Origin: CAVVSQ01 sp963848825
GTDB lineage: Bacteria > Planctomycetota > Planctomycetia > Gemmatales > Gemmataceae
DNA length: 64,000 bases
Reading direction: 5' to 3'
Assembly (NCBI GenBank): GCA_963848825.1
Contig: CAWKFA010000016.1
Location: forward strand, 310,001 to 374,000
Positions 28,537-38,761 of the stretch are shown here, piece after piece; the first letter of the stretch is position 1; each line of letters begins with the position of its first letter. The notes beneath the pieces are model-generated. The model worked only from the letters and a program-made list of their open reading frames with translations. It searched no databases and had not been told where the DNA came from. The translations under genes and the position numbers were made by a program.

Positions 28537-28951
28537 CAAGACCGCGACCGCCCCCCACCTCTTGGTGGTCATTGACCACCAGGAGGCGCGGGTCTACCGC
28601 ACCGAGGTCCACGGGGCCGTGCCAGAGCGCATCGCCCCCTACGACCCGCAGGGACATGGACGCCATCTGCATTCCGCCCACGAGTGGACGGACGGCAAGC
28701 GGCCGCCGGAGCGCAAGAGTTTCTACGAAGCCGTCGCCAAGACGCTGCACGGGGCCGAGCAGATTTTGCTGTTCGGCAGTGGCACCGGCCGCAGCAGTGC
28801 GATGGACATGCTGGTCGCCGACCTGAAGGCGCACCACGCCGACGTGGCCGGCAAGATCGTCGGCTCGGTCGTCGTGGACGCCCACCATACCACCGAGGGC
28901 CAACTGCTCGCCAAGGCCCGGGAGTTCTACGCCGACTTCAACAAGAAGTAG
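28523..28951 (+). CDS. Small soluble protein, possible bacterial eRF1-like (baeRF) relative
   Basis: 142 residues, start ATG overlapping the kinase end, with GAGGAGAG upstream. An N-terminal strand (APHLLVVIDHQEARVYRTEV) and a central LLFGSGTGRSSAMDMLVADL region resemble parts of bacterial proteins related to archaeal/eukaryal release factor 1, which detect ribosome stress; length is short for that family. A His-rich stretch (HLHSAHEW; VVDAHHTTEG) is seen. Family assignment is tentative. Translational overlap suggests it works with, or is controlled with, the histidine kinases. Confidence 0.75.
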   Translation: MAIADKTATAPHLLVVIDHQEARVYRTEVHGAVPERIAPYDPQGHGRHLHSAHEWTDGKRPPERKSFYEAVAKTLHGAEQILLFGSGTGRSSAMDMLVADLKAHHADVAGKIVGSVVVDAHHTTEGQLLAKAREFYADFNKK

Positions 28952-28976
28952 GCCGGGTAGTTCACCGTTCAATTGC

Positions 28977-29083
28977 CTAGCAGCCCGTTGAAAAAGGGGT
29001 CAGACCCCTTCAATCGTCTGCAAAAACGTTGAAAACTCTGTTCGCTTCAAGGGGGTCTGACCCCTTTTTCAACGGGCTGCTAG
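28977..29083. repeat. 107-bp palindromic repeat with GGGGTCAGACCCC core (copy 2)
   Basis: Perfect 32-nt arms (28977-29008 and 29052-29083) around a 43-nt loop. The core and loop match the element at 5086-5181, but the outer arms (CTAGCAGCCCGTTG) differ from copy 1 (CGTTCGG) while remaining fully complementary. It lies 25 bp after the preceding stop. Confidence 0.87.
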
Positions 29084-29226
29084 CTGTTCACGCCGGTGAT
29101 GAGGTTCCTTGGAGCCTCATCGCCGGCTCTCTTACATGGCTACCATTTTGCAATCTTCCTAGAATGTGGACTACACTGACGAGGCTTGCAAACCTCCTTG
29201 ATGGCACTTTGACTTTGAGCACGATC

Positions 29227-29952
29227 ATGAAAAACCAAACAACCGTGAAAGTTCTCGTTCTCTCGTTTTTGGCGGGTGGCGTATTCGCCTTGAGCGCCAC
29301 GGGGCAAGCCCAGCCGAGCGCGACACAAGATGTTGGCGGCCAGGCGACGGTTTACCCTGGCTGTGTGAAGATTTTTAACGGCAAGACTTTCGAGGGCTGG
29401 GAAGCCGACCCATCCACCTGGAGTATCGTCGATAGCTCGATGCGGGGAGTGGGCGGCAGTTCCCGTCTCGCCTATACGAAGGCGGACTACGGCAGCTTTC
29501 GACTTATCTTTACCGCGCGCATGAATCCGGTGAACGGCGACCATCTGGGTATTTTGTTTTGGGGTGATCGTCCCAAGGATGCCGCCAAGCCCAAGATTGA
29601 CCTCGCCGGCTGGATCCAGTTTATGCCGCCGTTTGGAGGGATGTGGGACTACCACCCGCCGAAACATCATAACTTGCCGCACGAAACCCTGAAGGCAGGC
29701 CCAAAGGATTCCGCGAAGTGGTACACAACGGAATTATTGTGCGACCTGCAAAAGGGCACCATGCGGGCAGCAGTCGACGGCATCGAAACGGTCCGCTACC
29801 AACACCCTCACGCCAGCGAACGCCAAGATCCGGAGAAACGCATCATCGCCGGCCCCATCGGCATGTTCCGCCATGGGGGAGGCGCTTCCGAATACAAAGA
29901 GATTTATGTGGAAGCGAATCCAAAGGATGACAGATTGCTTACGGTGCGCTGA
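29227..29952 (+). CDS. DUF1080 family exported protein (3-keto-disaccharide hydrolase fold)
   Basis: Start at ATG 29227 (MKNQTTVKVLVLSFLAGGVF), a signal peptide to about residue 28; codons upstream run through the hairpin repeat. The DUF1080 concanavalin-like core opens with VKIFNGKTFEGWEADPSTWS and continues to GPIGMFRHGGGASEYKEIYV. 241 residues, a usual size. Pfam names the family 3-keto-disaccharide hydrolase; members act outside the cytoplasm on oxidised glycosides. It stands alone here, away from the other two copies (53037 and 57603), so its partner oxidoreductase is not evident. Confidence 0.87.
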   Translation: MKNQTTVKVLVLSFLAGGVFALSATGQAQPSATQDVGGQATVYPGCVKIFNGKTFEGWEADPSTWSIVDSSMRGVGGSSRLAYTKADYGSFRLIFTARMNPVNGDHLGILFWGDRPKDAAKPKIDLAGWIQFMPPFGGMWDYHPPKHHNLPHETLKAGPKDSAKWYTTELLCDLQKGTMRAAVDGIETVRYQHPHASERQDPEKRIIAGPIGMFRHGGGASEYKEIYVEANPKDDRLLTVR

Positions 29953-29997
29953 ACATTGGATTTAATTATCCATTCGACACAACGGTGCCCCTGGCAC

Positions 29998-30152
29998 CGC
30001 CCTTCAAAGCGCAAGACAAACCTGCATTTTTACACCGAAGGTGTTACATCCCAGAGCCCAGCGTCGCGATAGCGCACGCTGGGTTTCCGGTCGCCACCAC
30101 ATTCTTACACCGAAGGTGTTACATCACCGTCTGCCGACAAGGTGATCTAACC
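29998..30152 (+). repeat. 155-bp direct repeat, copy A
   Basis: Closely matches 33969-34122 over its whole length with scattered substitutions. It contains two internal copies of TTACACCGAAGGTGTTACAT, itself an inverted repeat (ACACC-GAA-GGTGT), and a second dyad CCCAGCGT..ACGCTGGG. Copies A and B face the same way and bracket the ECF-WD40 gene. Confidence 0.88.
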
Positions 30153-30229
30153 ATTTCCGGTAACGATGTCGAACCGATGCGACCCAACGCTGCCGGCTGC
30201 GTTTGGGTGCTTTGGCAAAAACGGCTTCG

Positions 30230-33061
30230 TCACGGCATATTGGCGGATCGCCGGGAGAGGCGTTGCAATGACTCCTTGGCTTCTTCGGTTTCGCGCGATC
30301 CCGGCGCTCCGCCGGCAAGCGACTCCAGGACAGCCTGGGCTTCGGGAGAACCAATCCGCTCCAGGGCCATGATTGCCCGGATGGTTCGCAGAGTTTCTGG
30401 TCCGGGGACATCAGAAATTGCTTTCAAGATTTGCTCCAAACGGCGGCGTGTTTCCAACGGCGGGTTTCCTTTCATCGCATTTTGAAGACGTATCTGAACC
30501 TGGTCTCCGAGCTTCTCCAGCTCCGTTGTGGCCGATTGACGAACTGTAAACGTTACGCTGTCCAGATCGGCAATCCACCGCTGGATTCTGACCGGGTCAA
30601 CAACCACAACCGGTGTCAATTGACTGCGAAGAAAAGGCACGGAATGTTTGGGCGAGGAGGTTATGGCCCCGATAGCACGATGTGCCTTGCCCGCGTTGTC
30701 GTCCCTGAGACTTAGCCAGACGGACTTCATGTCATTCGTTCCGAGATTTGCCTCTGGCGCCGGCCTGAAGTTCGCCTGGCCCAGGTCGAAGATCAGAATA
30801 GTGCCATCCATGAGTCCGGCGGCCAAGCAGGTGCTGTCCGGTGAGAACGCCAAGGCCTTAACATCAGAATCAAAACCCGAAAATCGGCACAATTCCCGTG
30901 CTGTGGCGGTATCCAGGACTCGGATTGGTTGAGACGACGACCGGCCGAAAAACCTGCGTTGGTCTCCCGTTGCCAGTAAATGGCCACCAGGAGACCAGGC
31001 GACAGGACCCACCCATCCTTCGTGGTTTTGCACGGCGATCTCTTTACCGGATAGAAGTTCCCAGAGCCCGACGAAGAATTTCGGGCCATTCATTCCGGCC
31101 GCCAATATCTTGGCATCAGGAGAAAAACTGAAGAATACTTCATCACTGGTAATGAAGTCCTTGTTTAGGTCCATTTCCATGCGCCCGACAATGCGATCTT
31201 GGCCCGTTTGAGTGTTATAAATGATGAGGTCGTTGTCCTGAACCGCAGCAAAGGTCCTCCCATCCGGAGCCAAAGGGGAAGGCCAGAATCGTCTTTTGTC
31301 TACTCGGCAAGCTAAAGTCCACACATGTTCTTGCATGCCGTTGGCAATGTCCCAATGACGGACGCTCATAATCGGGGGAGCCGAAAGAGCAGACGCCCGA
31401 TCGCACGTGACCAGCTTGAGACCATCCGGCAAAAAAATGAAGGAGTTTTCCCACCTGGCGTTTGGTAGCAAGATTGCTGGCGACTCTGTACCCGCCGCGA
31501 AATTCCAAATTCGTACCTTCGCACGATCACTTTCCAGGCTTGCTAAGTGGTTGCCCTTGGGTGAAAACGCTACCACATGGGCGCCCTCGGCTGAAATACG
31601 CGTATTTTTCCATGTCGTGGTGTCCCATGAAAAGACCTGGCCGAATTTTTCTTGAACGGCTGGTTCCACCCCACCGTGCACGAACTCCCCACCTTCCGCC
31701 GAGACGAGAGATTTGCCATCGGGCGAATAGGCCAGGCTGTTGATCCAGGAATGATGGCCCTGATATTCCGTGAAAAGTTCTTTGCCGCTGTCAAGGTCCC
31801 ACAACTGTAGTGTAGGGCCAATGGTGCCCAGCACGACAGTCTTGCCATCGGGAGAAATTGCCATGGACCCGAACATGCCTTCGAAGCCTCTAAAGGTGTG
31901 CAGAATCTTACGAGTGCCCAAATGCCAAACCCGGACCGTGCCGTCCGCCTCACTGCTGGAAAGCAATTTCTTTCCATCGGGAGTGAAGGCAAGTCCGGTG
32001 ATTTGTCCCATCCGGTTTGCGTTCAGTTGGTCTGATTCCTTACCCGTTTCCCAGTGAAACAGAAGAATATGGTCCTGGGTGCCGAAAGCCAACTGATTGC
32101 CGTCTGGAGAAAAAACCAGCCCACGAACTTTAATCGGGTGGTTCAATTTCGTCAGTTGGTGAATCACGCGGTGCAGTTTCCCGGTCGCGAGGTCCCATAC
32201 TTTAACGCTATGAGTGGAAAACCGCTTTTCCTCAGCTTGAGGTGGAAGCTTCCGCGGAGGCGGGGGAATCTTCATTTCCTCGGCCGCCACTCGATGGCCG
32301 AAGTCCTCTTCCGCGGTGGCCAGGGTTTTACCATCTGGGGAGATGGCTAGTGCATAGAAGTTTGCCCCCTGCGTTCCAAGGGACCTAAGGACCCGACCCG
32401 CTTTCGTATCGAGAATGACCGGTTGCCCTTCGTGGCTTTTTCCGTATATAGCGGCGAGAGTTTTGCCATCCGGGGGAAAAACAAAGAGATCCAAATTGTT
32501 GGCCCCAGCCCTCACCTTGTGGGAACGAAAGAGAACGGATCTTCTTGCCGTTTTCCAATTCCCATATGCCAATTTTAGCCTGGTCACCCTCTTCCGCCTC
32601 TTCGGAGACGGCTAGCATTAAGCCATCCGGTGTAACGGCTAGGTTACTGCAGTCATCGGGCGTTAGTTGGCGCCGTTTCTTGCCGGTGGCGGCATCCCAA
32701 ATCAAAATGCCACAGTAGCGGGAGCTTCCTACCAAAGTTTTTCCGTCCGGGGTATAAACCAAGGCACTGGCCCAGCCTTCATGGCGGAATCGTTGTGATC
32801 CCAGCCGGGCAATCGCCCCTGGCGGCAGCGGATCCCCGTATTGGTCTTTGGTGACGATGGTTTCTTTCTTCTCACGGACGTCCGCCGACTTCTTCGGAAC
32901 GGCTGCCTCGCCGCTCCGTCCAGACCTGCCGCCTCTGTCGCCACCCGGCCATACTCTGACCACCCAACCCCACCAACGACCAACCCAAGCCCCATCACCA
33001 TGAAGACCAATTTTGCTTTCATCCAAAACATCCCCCTCGCCGCCTGTTCCGCCAGGACCAA
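30230..33061 (-). CDS. WD40-repeat portion of an ECF sigma-WD40 fusion protein
   Basis: Main frame 30230-about 32490, earlier frames about 32490-32960 and 32960-33061. A membrane helix (KAKLVFMVMGLGLVVGGVGW) precedes the repeats. At least ten WD40 units show the FSPDG/SPDGKTL and W-D/W-L hallmarks (VYTPDGKTLVGSSRYCGILI; AISPDGKTVVLGTIGPTLQL). The C-terminal 130 residues are helical and end with IRAIMALERIGSPEAQAVLE and EEAKESLQRLS, a tail common in Gemmata WD40 proteins. The membrane helix implies that the propeller faces the periplasm and may sense a ligand for the attached sigma domain. Breaks near 32490 and 32960. Confidence 0.75.
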
Positions 33062-33815
33062 AACGTTCGCAGAAATACGCCCCCCACCACTGCCTTCCCC
33101 GCAACAACCAGCGCCGCCGCCTTCACCGTTTTGATCGTCAGTGCCGCAGGCAGTGGCGCCGCCTTAGCCGTCTCAGCCAGCACCGACAAGCAGGGCTGCG
33201 CCGCCCAAGGTGATGCCGCGCCGCTCCACTTGGCGTCGAAGCAATTCGAGGGCCTTGGTGAGGCGGCTTTCGAGCGAGCTTTTCGGGCAGCCGAGTTCGC
33301 GGGCGGCCTGTTCGTAGCTTTTGCGTTCCAGGTAGCAGAGCATGATCGGTCGCACGGTACTTTTCCGCCAGGGTTCCGATACGCTTCGTCCAGGATCGAG
33401 CGAAGTTCCTGCGCTGCCAGGGGATCGTTGGGCTGTTCGGCCCGCATGGTTGCTGCCGCCCTATCCCGTTTGCGACGGGCGGCGTCCTGTGCCCGTGCTT
33501 TTAACGCGATATTCCGGGCTACGCCGTACAGCCAGCTTCCCACCGATTCTTTGCGCTTGATCGAGCCGGGCCGGCACACCAAAACCAGAAAGGCGGCTTG
33601 CAAGGCATCCTCGGCATGGTGCCGGTCGCCAAGCAACCGTCAACACACGCTGAAGAGCACGGGACCATGTCGCCGCACGAGGAAGGTGAAGGCGCTTCGT
33701 CCCGATTGGCTAAAAAGCGCTCCAAAAGCTCGTGATCCGACAGATTGGTAGTTCCCTGAAGCGCGCAAGCTCCTTGAAGAAGTCGCAGAACGTCGCTCGA
33801 TACAGATTCCGGCAT
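33019..33815 (-). CDS. ECF sigma factor domains of the ECF-WD40 fusion (frameshifted)
   Basis: Start at ATG 33815 (MPESVSSDVLRLLQGACA). Sigma region 2 is split near 33690: LSDHELLERFLANRDE continues in the next frame as LLGDRHHAEDALQAAFLVL and SVGSWLYGVARNIALKAR. Region 4 (IMLCYLERKSYEQAARELGC; PKSSLESRLTKALELLRR) is in a third frame. After QVERRGITLGGAALL the frame changes again to AAPLPAALTIKTVKAAALVV, the small-residue linker common to planctomycete ECF extensions, leading to the membrane helix and WD40 region. Family knowledge: sigma-70 group 4, with region 2 reading -10 and region 4 reading -35 elements. Confidence 0.72.
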
Positions 33816-33858
33816 GATCCCGTGCCTCCCATGGGACGCTTTACCTTTATAGTCCCAG

Positions 33859-33923
33859 CCGAAGGCGTTTCGTACGAAACAATTTTGGAAATCTGCAATA
33901 AATGTTCGGTGGTGAGGTAGGTA
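33859..33923 (-). promoter_or_regulatory. 65-bp upstream element with GTTTCGTACGAAAC palindrome (copy 1)
   Basis: Matches 36290-36353 at most positions. It contains the perfect palindrome GTTTCGTACGAAAC (33867-33880). It ends 44 bp before the start of the ECF-WD40 gene. The same element sits about 40 bp before the APC permease start, on the same strand, so it may be a shared promoter or operator. It could equally be a dispersed repeat. Confidence 0.5.
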
Positions 33924-33968
33924 CGAGGCTCGCCAACAAGCCGTTTTTCCCTGGACGTAACCGTGCCC

Positions 33969-34122
33969 CGCCCTTCAAAAGGCAAGACAAACCTGCATTT
34001 TTACACCGAAGGTGTTACATCCCAAAGCCCAGCGTCGCGCTGGCGCACGCTGGGTTCCCGGTCGCCACCCATTCTTACACCGAAGGTGTTACATCACCGC
34101 CTGCCGACAAGGTGATCTAACC
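33969..34122 (+). repeat. 154-bp direct repeat, copy B
   Basis: Partner of 29998-30152. After it, an inverted copy of the 21-bp submotif (GATGTAACACCTTCGGTGTAA, written in two parts: GATGTAACACC at 34188 and TTCGGTGTAA to 34208) can pair with the copy near 34075-34095 to form a large hairpin. Confidence 0.87.
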
Positions 34123-34307
34123 CCTTCGGGGTATGGGGTCCTCCGGTTTACGACCCCCAGGGGTGATCGCGCGACCCTGGGCTGTGGGATGTAACACCTT
34201 CGGTGTAAACATTACACACGTGAGCCTGGTCTGTTGCCACGAGTCTCGGACCTTTTACGTCCCAATGCCCGAAGCCGGTTTGGTCAGGATTGAATATGGC
34301 GAGGTCG

Positions 34308-36250
34308 TTATTCCAGGTGATAGGGCACGCTGCTTACAACAATTCCCGTCCGGTAAAGCAGTGCGGTTTTCAGCAAGAGGATGGGCTGATTGTGCAAGAA
34401 TTGCTGCCACCAGTGCGTCGTCACGAATTCCGGCAGCAGGACGGTCACCACGACTTCGCCGCGGCTCGCCTCCATCGTATTGATGTATTCGATTAGCACC
34501 CCGACAAAAGCTCGGTAGGGGGACGGCAGTACTTTGAGAGGGATCCCACTATGGAGTTTTTCCCAGTCGCTCAGTACCTGGGCAGTTTCGGCCGGTTCTA
34601 CTTCGACGTAGACTGCTTGCACTTCTCGTGACAGCCCGAGGGCATATTCGAGGACCGGAATCATGCCCCGATGGACGTGGACCACGGGGATGATCACGCG
34701 GTTGTGCCTCGGGGTCAGGGATGGTACGTTGCCGAGCTTTATCCGCGCGGATGTTGCTGTAGTAGTGGTGAATGCCCCGGAACATCATGACAAGCAGGGG
34801 TACGATAACTACCACGATCCAGGCGCCGTGAATAAACTTGGTCAACAGGAAAACGAGGAGCACGAGCGCGGTTGCCACGGCTCCGAGAGCGTTGATGACA
34901 ATTGCCTTTCGCCAGCCCCCCTGGGGGGGGGGGGGGGGGGGCCCCCCGCTTACCTGAGAGCCACCAGTGCCGTACCATGCCCGCCTGCGAGAGCGTAAAC
35001 GACAGGAATACGCCCACGGCATATAGTGGGATGAGCCGGGAGGTATCACCGTTAAAGACCCACGCCAATAACGCCGAGAAAAAAGCCAGCACGAGGATGC
35101 CATTGGAAAAGACCAGGCGGTCGCCCACGTGCGTGAACTGTTGCGGCAGAAAGTGGTCGCGAGCCATCAGGCTGGCCAAACGCGGAAAGTCAGCGAACGA
35201 GGTGTTCGCTGCTAACACCAAAATCGCCGCCGTCGCTGCTTGTACGAGATAGTAAGCCCAGCCCATAAGCGGGTCGGCAAAGACGATGCGGGCAAGCTGC
35301 GAGACGACCGTCTCGTCTTGCCGAGGCTCCACGCCATACAAGTAGGCCAGCCCACCGGTACCCAGAAACATGATCGTGAGCAAACATGCCATCCACAAGA
35401 GCGTCGTGGCGGCGTTCCGCGACTCCGGAGGGCGAAAGGCCGGCACGCCGTTGGAGATCGCTTCCACGCCAGTCAGGGCCGTACAGCCGTTGGCGAAAGC
35501 GCTCAGAATGAGAAGCAAGCTTAATGGCTGAAGTGCATAGCCGTCCGCATGACGCGCAGTTTCGCCTGCCGGGATCGCCAGCGTGCCAGGATTCAGAGCG
35601 TAATACCCAAGTCCCCAGACGATCATGCCGAGGAAACTGAACAGGAATATGTACGTCGGCACCGCGAAGATGCTCCCCGACTGCCTGATGCCGCGCAAAT
35701 TGGCCAGGGCGACAAGGGCGATCATGCCGATGCACAAGGAGGACCTGTGTCCCGCCAACCAGGCGAAGCTCGTACCCTGCGCCGCCGACGTGACCGCCTC
35801 CACGCCGGCGGCGACGGAGACCGACACGGTCAGAACATAGTCCACCAACAGCGCCGCGGCGGCCGTCAACCCCGCTGCCGTGCCGAGGTTCTCCTTCGCC
35901 ACGATATACGCACCGCCACCCGATGGATAAGCGTGGACGGTCTGGCGGTAACTGGAGGTTACCAACCAGAGCAGACCAGCAATAACCAGAGAGATCGGCA
36001 GCACATAAAAAAAAGGGCCGTTGTCGTGGGCATACGCAGCCGCGACGGCCAGAACCAGCAGTATCTCCTCGCTGGCATAAGCGACCGACGACAGAGCGTC
36101 CGAAGCAAACACCGCCAGCGCTACCCGTTTTGTCAGCCGTTCGTCAGCCGCCTGGGAAGTCCGGAGCGGTTCTCCGACCAGGAACCGTTTCAAAGCGTTG
36201 TGCACGGAAAAACTCCGGGGCCGATGAATCCGATCCGCGGGTAGGAACAT
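34308..36250 (-). CDS. APC-superfamily amino-acid permease with C-terminal cytoplasmic domain, frameshifted
   Basis: Start at ATG 36250. Residues from about 45 read LTKRVALAVFASDALSSVAY then ASEEILLVLA, the hallmark of APC permeases with a UspA-like tail. About twelve membrane helices follow, the last set (AIVINALGAVATALVLLVFL) after a frame change at a G19 tract (34923-34941). A second change near 34700 leads to the soluble tail (IIPVVHVHRGMIPVLEYALG; EYINTMEASRGEVVVTVLLP), ending 34308. Total about 640 residues. It likely imports amino acids or related cations across the inner membrane; the substrate cannot be told. The upstream element 36290-36353 is shared with the ECF-WD40 gene. Confidence 0.82.
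34923..34941. repeat. G19 homopolymer flanked by C6 runs inside the permease gene
   Basis: Reads C6-T-G19-C6 on the plus strand. It falls in the short loop after QAGMVRHWWLSGKRG and before WRKAIVINALGA, where the natural gene would need only a few codons, and it coincides with a frame change. It may be an assembly artefact or a real slippage-prone tract. Confidence 0.9.
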
Positions 36251-36289
36251 GATACCCGTGGCCGCGCAGACAAGCCACTTTCCTTCCGT

Positions 36290-36353
36290 CCGAAGGCGTT
36301 TCGGACGAAACGATTTTGGGAATCGGCAAAAATATTCGGTGGTGAGGTGGGTA
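36290..36353 (-). promoter_or_regulatory. 64-bp upstream element (copy 2), GTTTCGGACGAAAC dyad
   Basis: Second copy of the element at 33859-33923. The dyad is at 36298-36311 with one central mismatch. It ends 39 bp from the ATG of the permease, about the same spacing as copy 1 to the ECF gene. Confidence 0.5.
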
Positions 36354-36534
36354 TGAAGCCGCCCTGACGTGGCGAGTGTTTTATCAAATCTCCGAAAGCT
36401 TTCTGCTGGCCAACAGTGCGCCGAGATGAGACGATGGCGTAAGTATTAGTCCCTCCTGGAACCAGGGCCAGCGGCGTTTTCTCCGAAATTGCTTGCTGGC
36501 TTCCCTACCCGACAACACAGCCAAGGCAGAGCGC

Positions 36535-38617
36535 ATGTTCTCGGCCATTTTTCGCTTTGAGTTGCTACGAGCTGGCCGGCGCGGCCGCGGGTATTTTCTG
36601 CGGTGGATATATGCCGTGTTCCTGTTGCGCAAATTGCCAGGTTGCTTGTTATTTCCCCCGCATCCTGGGGTGCGGGCCTCACGCTACCCGGGTTCCACTC
36701 GTTTCTCGAGAGTTTTTTCTTTCAACATTGCGTGTTTGTCGCATTGCTCGTGCCGCCCCTGGTTTGCGGGGCCATCACCGAGGAAAAGACGCGTGGCACG
36801 CTGCAACATTTGCTCACGGCGTGCAACGAGCCCGGCGCCATCATCGGCGGAAAACTCCTGTTTCATTTGTTTCAACTGGCCACGTGGCTCTTGTTTAGCT
36901 TGCCGGTTTTTTGTTTCTTCGCCGGCGTGGCAAGAGACGTAACCTTCCCCGTTGCCGTCATGGTTAGTTCGCTGGCGTTGGCCTCCGGAATTGCCGGCCT
37001 CGGCATGCTGATGTCCGTCTGGTGCCGGACTACGCGCGACGCCCTTTTAAGTGTCTACCTGATCTTGGGAATTACCCTGGTCCTGGCTCCGCCCCTCGCC
37101 GACACGTTTTGGTGGTTTCACTGGCTCAACCCGGGGGCTGTCCTATCTTTACGCGACCCTACTCTGCGTTGGCGGCACCTGATCCAATTCCTGGTGCCCT
37201 GTTTATACTTTTGTATCCTCTTCTCCTTGTTGGCAGCCGCGCGGCTACGTCAGGCCTATCGACGCCAACTTCAGGTCTTCGGGCTGCCCAAGTCTGGCGG
37301 GTGGCTAGCGCAACACGGTCCCGTGCTGGGCAATCCTGTTTTGTGGCGGGAGCAGTGGGTGGCGCGCATCGCTCCTCTCGCCTTGCTCCATACCGTGCCG
37401 CGTTGGTTCGGTGTCCTCACGGTCATCGCGGCATCGGCTGCAGCGATTGCTATTCTTCTGATTGGTCCGCTCGACCTTTCTAATCCTGCGTTGAACGCCA
37501 TCGTCCTGGGCCGATGGGCAAAGTTAACCGTGGCCTTACGGCCGAATGTCGCTGACGCTTTCTTGTGCGAGGGGTTGGCGGCAATCATGATCCTGACCTT
37601 CGTCGTCGCCATTGGCGCTTCGGCTTCGATCACCGAGGAAAAGGAAAAAGGGACCTGGCTACCCCTGATGGTGACGACAATGGCAACCCAGGAGATCGTT
37701 ACGGGCAAGTACAGAGGAATACTCTTGGCCTGTAGGCCATACGTGGCGGCACACGCCGCCGCGACGATACTTCCTGCCCTTTTCCTTGCGCTGGGGCGAT
37801 CACGATTGCAGTGATATCCTCTTTTGTCATGCACTTGGTGGTCACTGTAGGCAGCGCGGTTGGCCTATGGTGTTCCTCCCGGGCCACCACCTCCTGGCGA
37901 AGTCTAGCTATGACACTCACGTTTTTCTATCTGGGCTTGGTGCCAGGCTTATTATTCTGGGCCAGCGTGATGGTCCAGCTTTTCACTAACCTATTTCCGA
38001 TGCGCGGGTTGCCCTCTTGGATGGTCGCGCCACCCAGCCCTTGGTCATTGGCCGCGTGCGTAGGCCTGTCATCCTTCTGGATTGTGGCGTCCGACTTGAA
38101 GGCTTCCATAGTGGCCCGCGTAAGCCGCAAGGATCGCTGGGAAATGGGCTTCGACGACGCCCACCACAGCCAGGACAACAAAGCCGGCCAAGAAGTGGAC
38201 GCGTGGGAAACACCGTCCGATGAGGAGACCGGTGCCACGCCGGCCATTGCGGCATCGTCGGCAAATCAAATCAGCGACACGTTGTCCCTGGTGGCATCTC
38301 GCGAGATGGAGCGAGCGGAGTTGGCCCGGGCCCGGGATGACCAGAAAACCGCCGTCAAGCATTTCTTGGGCGCAGCCCATATGTACCTCGTGCTTGCGGA
38401 AGAATACGCGGACAATGCCCAATTCGAATTGGCCATGCGGAGCCGTAAATATGCCGTGTCGTGCTTCTGGCGGGCCGGACATGAACTTCAAGCACGCCTT
38501 CTGTTCGAGGAATTAAGAAAAGAAGAACTCTTCATCTCCACGGGGATCGACGCCGTCGTCCAGGGTTCCGAACCGAGCCAATCCGGATGGGGTCCGTACG
38601 ATTCACGCCAGGGCTGA
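36535..38617 (+). CDS. ABC-2 type transporter permease with C-terminal soluble tail, frameshifted
   Basis: Start at ATG 36535 (MFSAIFRFELLRAGRRGRGY). The frame changes near 36630 and again near 37795. The ABC-2 signature appears twice: VPPLVCGAITEEKTRGTLQH and IGASASITEEKEKGTWLPLM, each after a membrane helix, so the protein is a tandem of two half-permeases with about twelve helices. The tail from about 38150 is soluble and helical (AELARARDDQKTAVKHFLGA; FELAMRSRKYAVSCFWRAGH), resembling TPR helices. No ATPase subunit is next to it. Probable role: export permease of the ABC-2 type, substrate unknown. Confidence 0.75.
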
Positions 38618-38761
38618 ACCGCAACAAACCATGGCGCAGTGACACGCGAATTATGTCCGGCTGCGCCGACGACGTGTACCGAGCTCTTAGTGGCGATCAA
38701 TGACGCCATACCCGCGTGCTGGCCCCCTCCCCCCATTGCTCGAACAGACACTGCGGCCCGA

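Noticed and set aside
29998..34122. Composite transposon
   Set aside because: Direct repeats flank the gene, but they contain no transposase and no terminal inverted repeats with target duplication.
36144..36387. Small minus-strand ORFs over the upstream element near 36290
   Set aside because: They read through the repeated element and differ in the other copy's frame; no ribosome-binding site.
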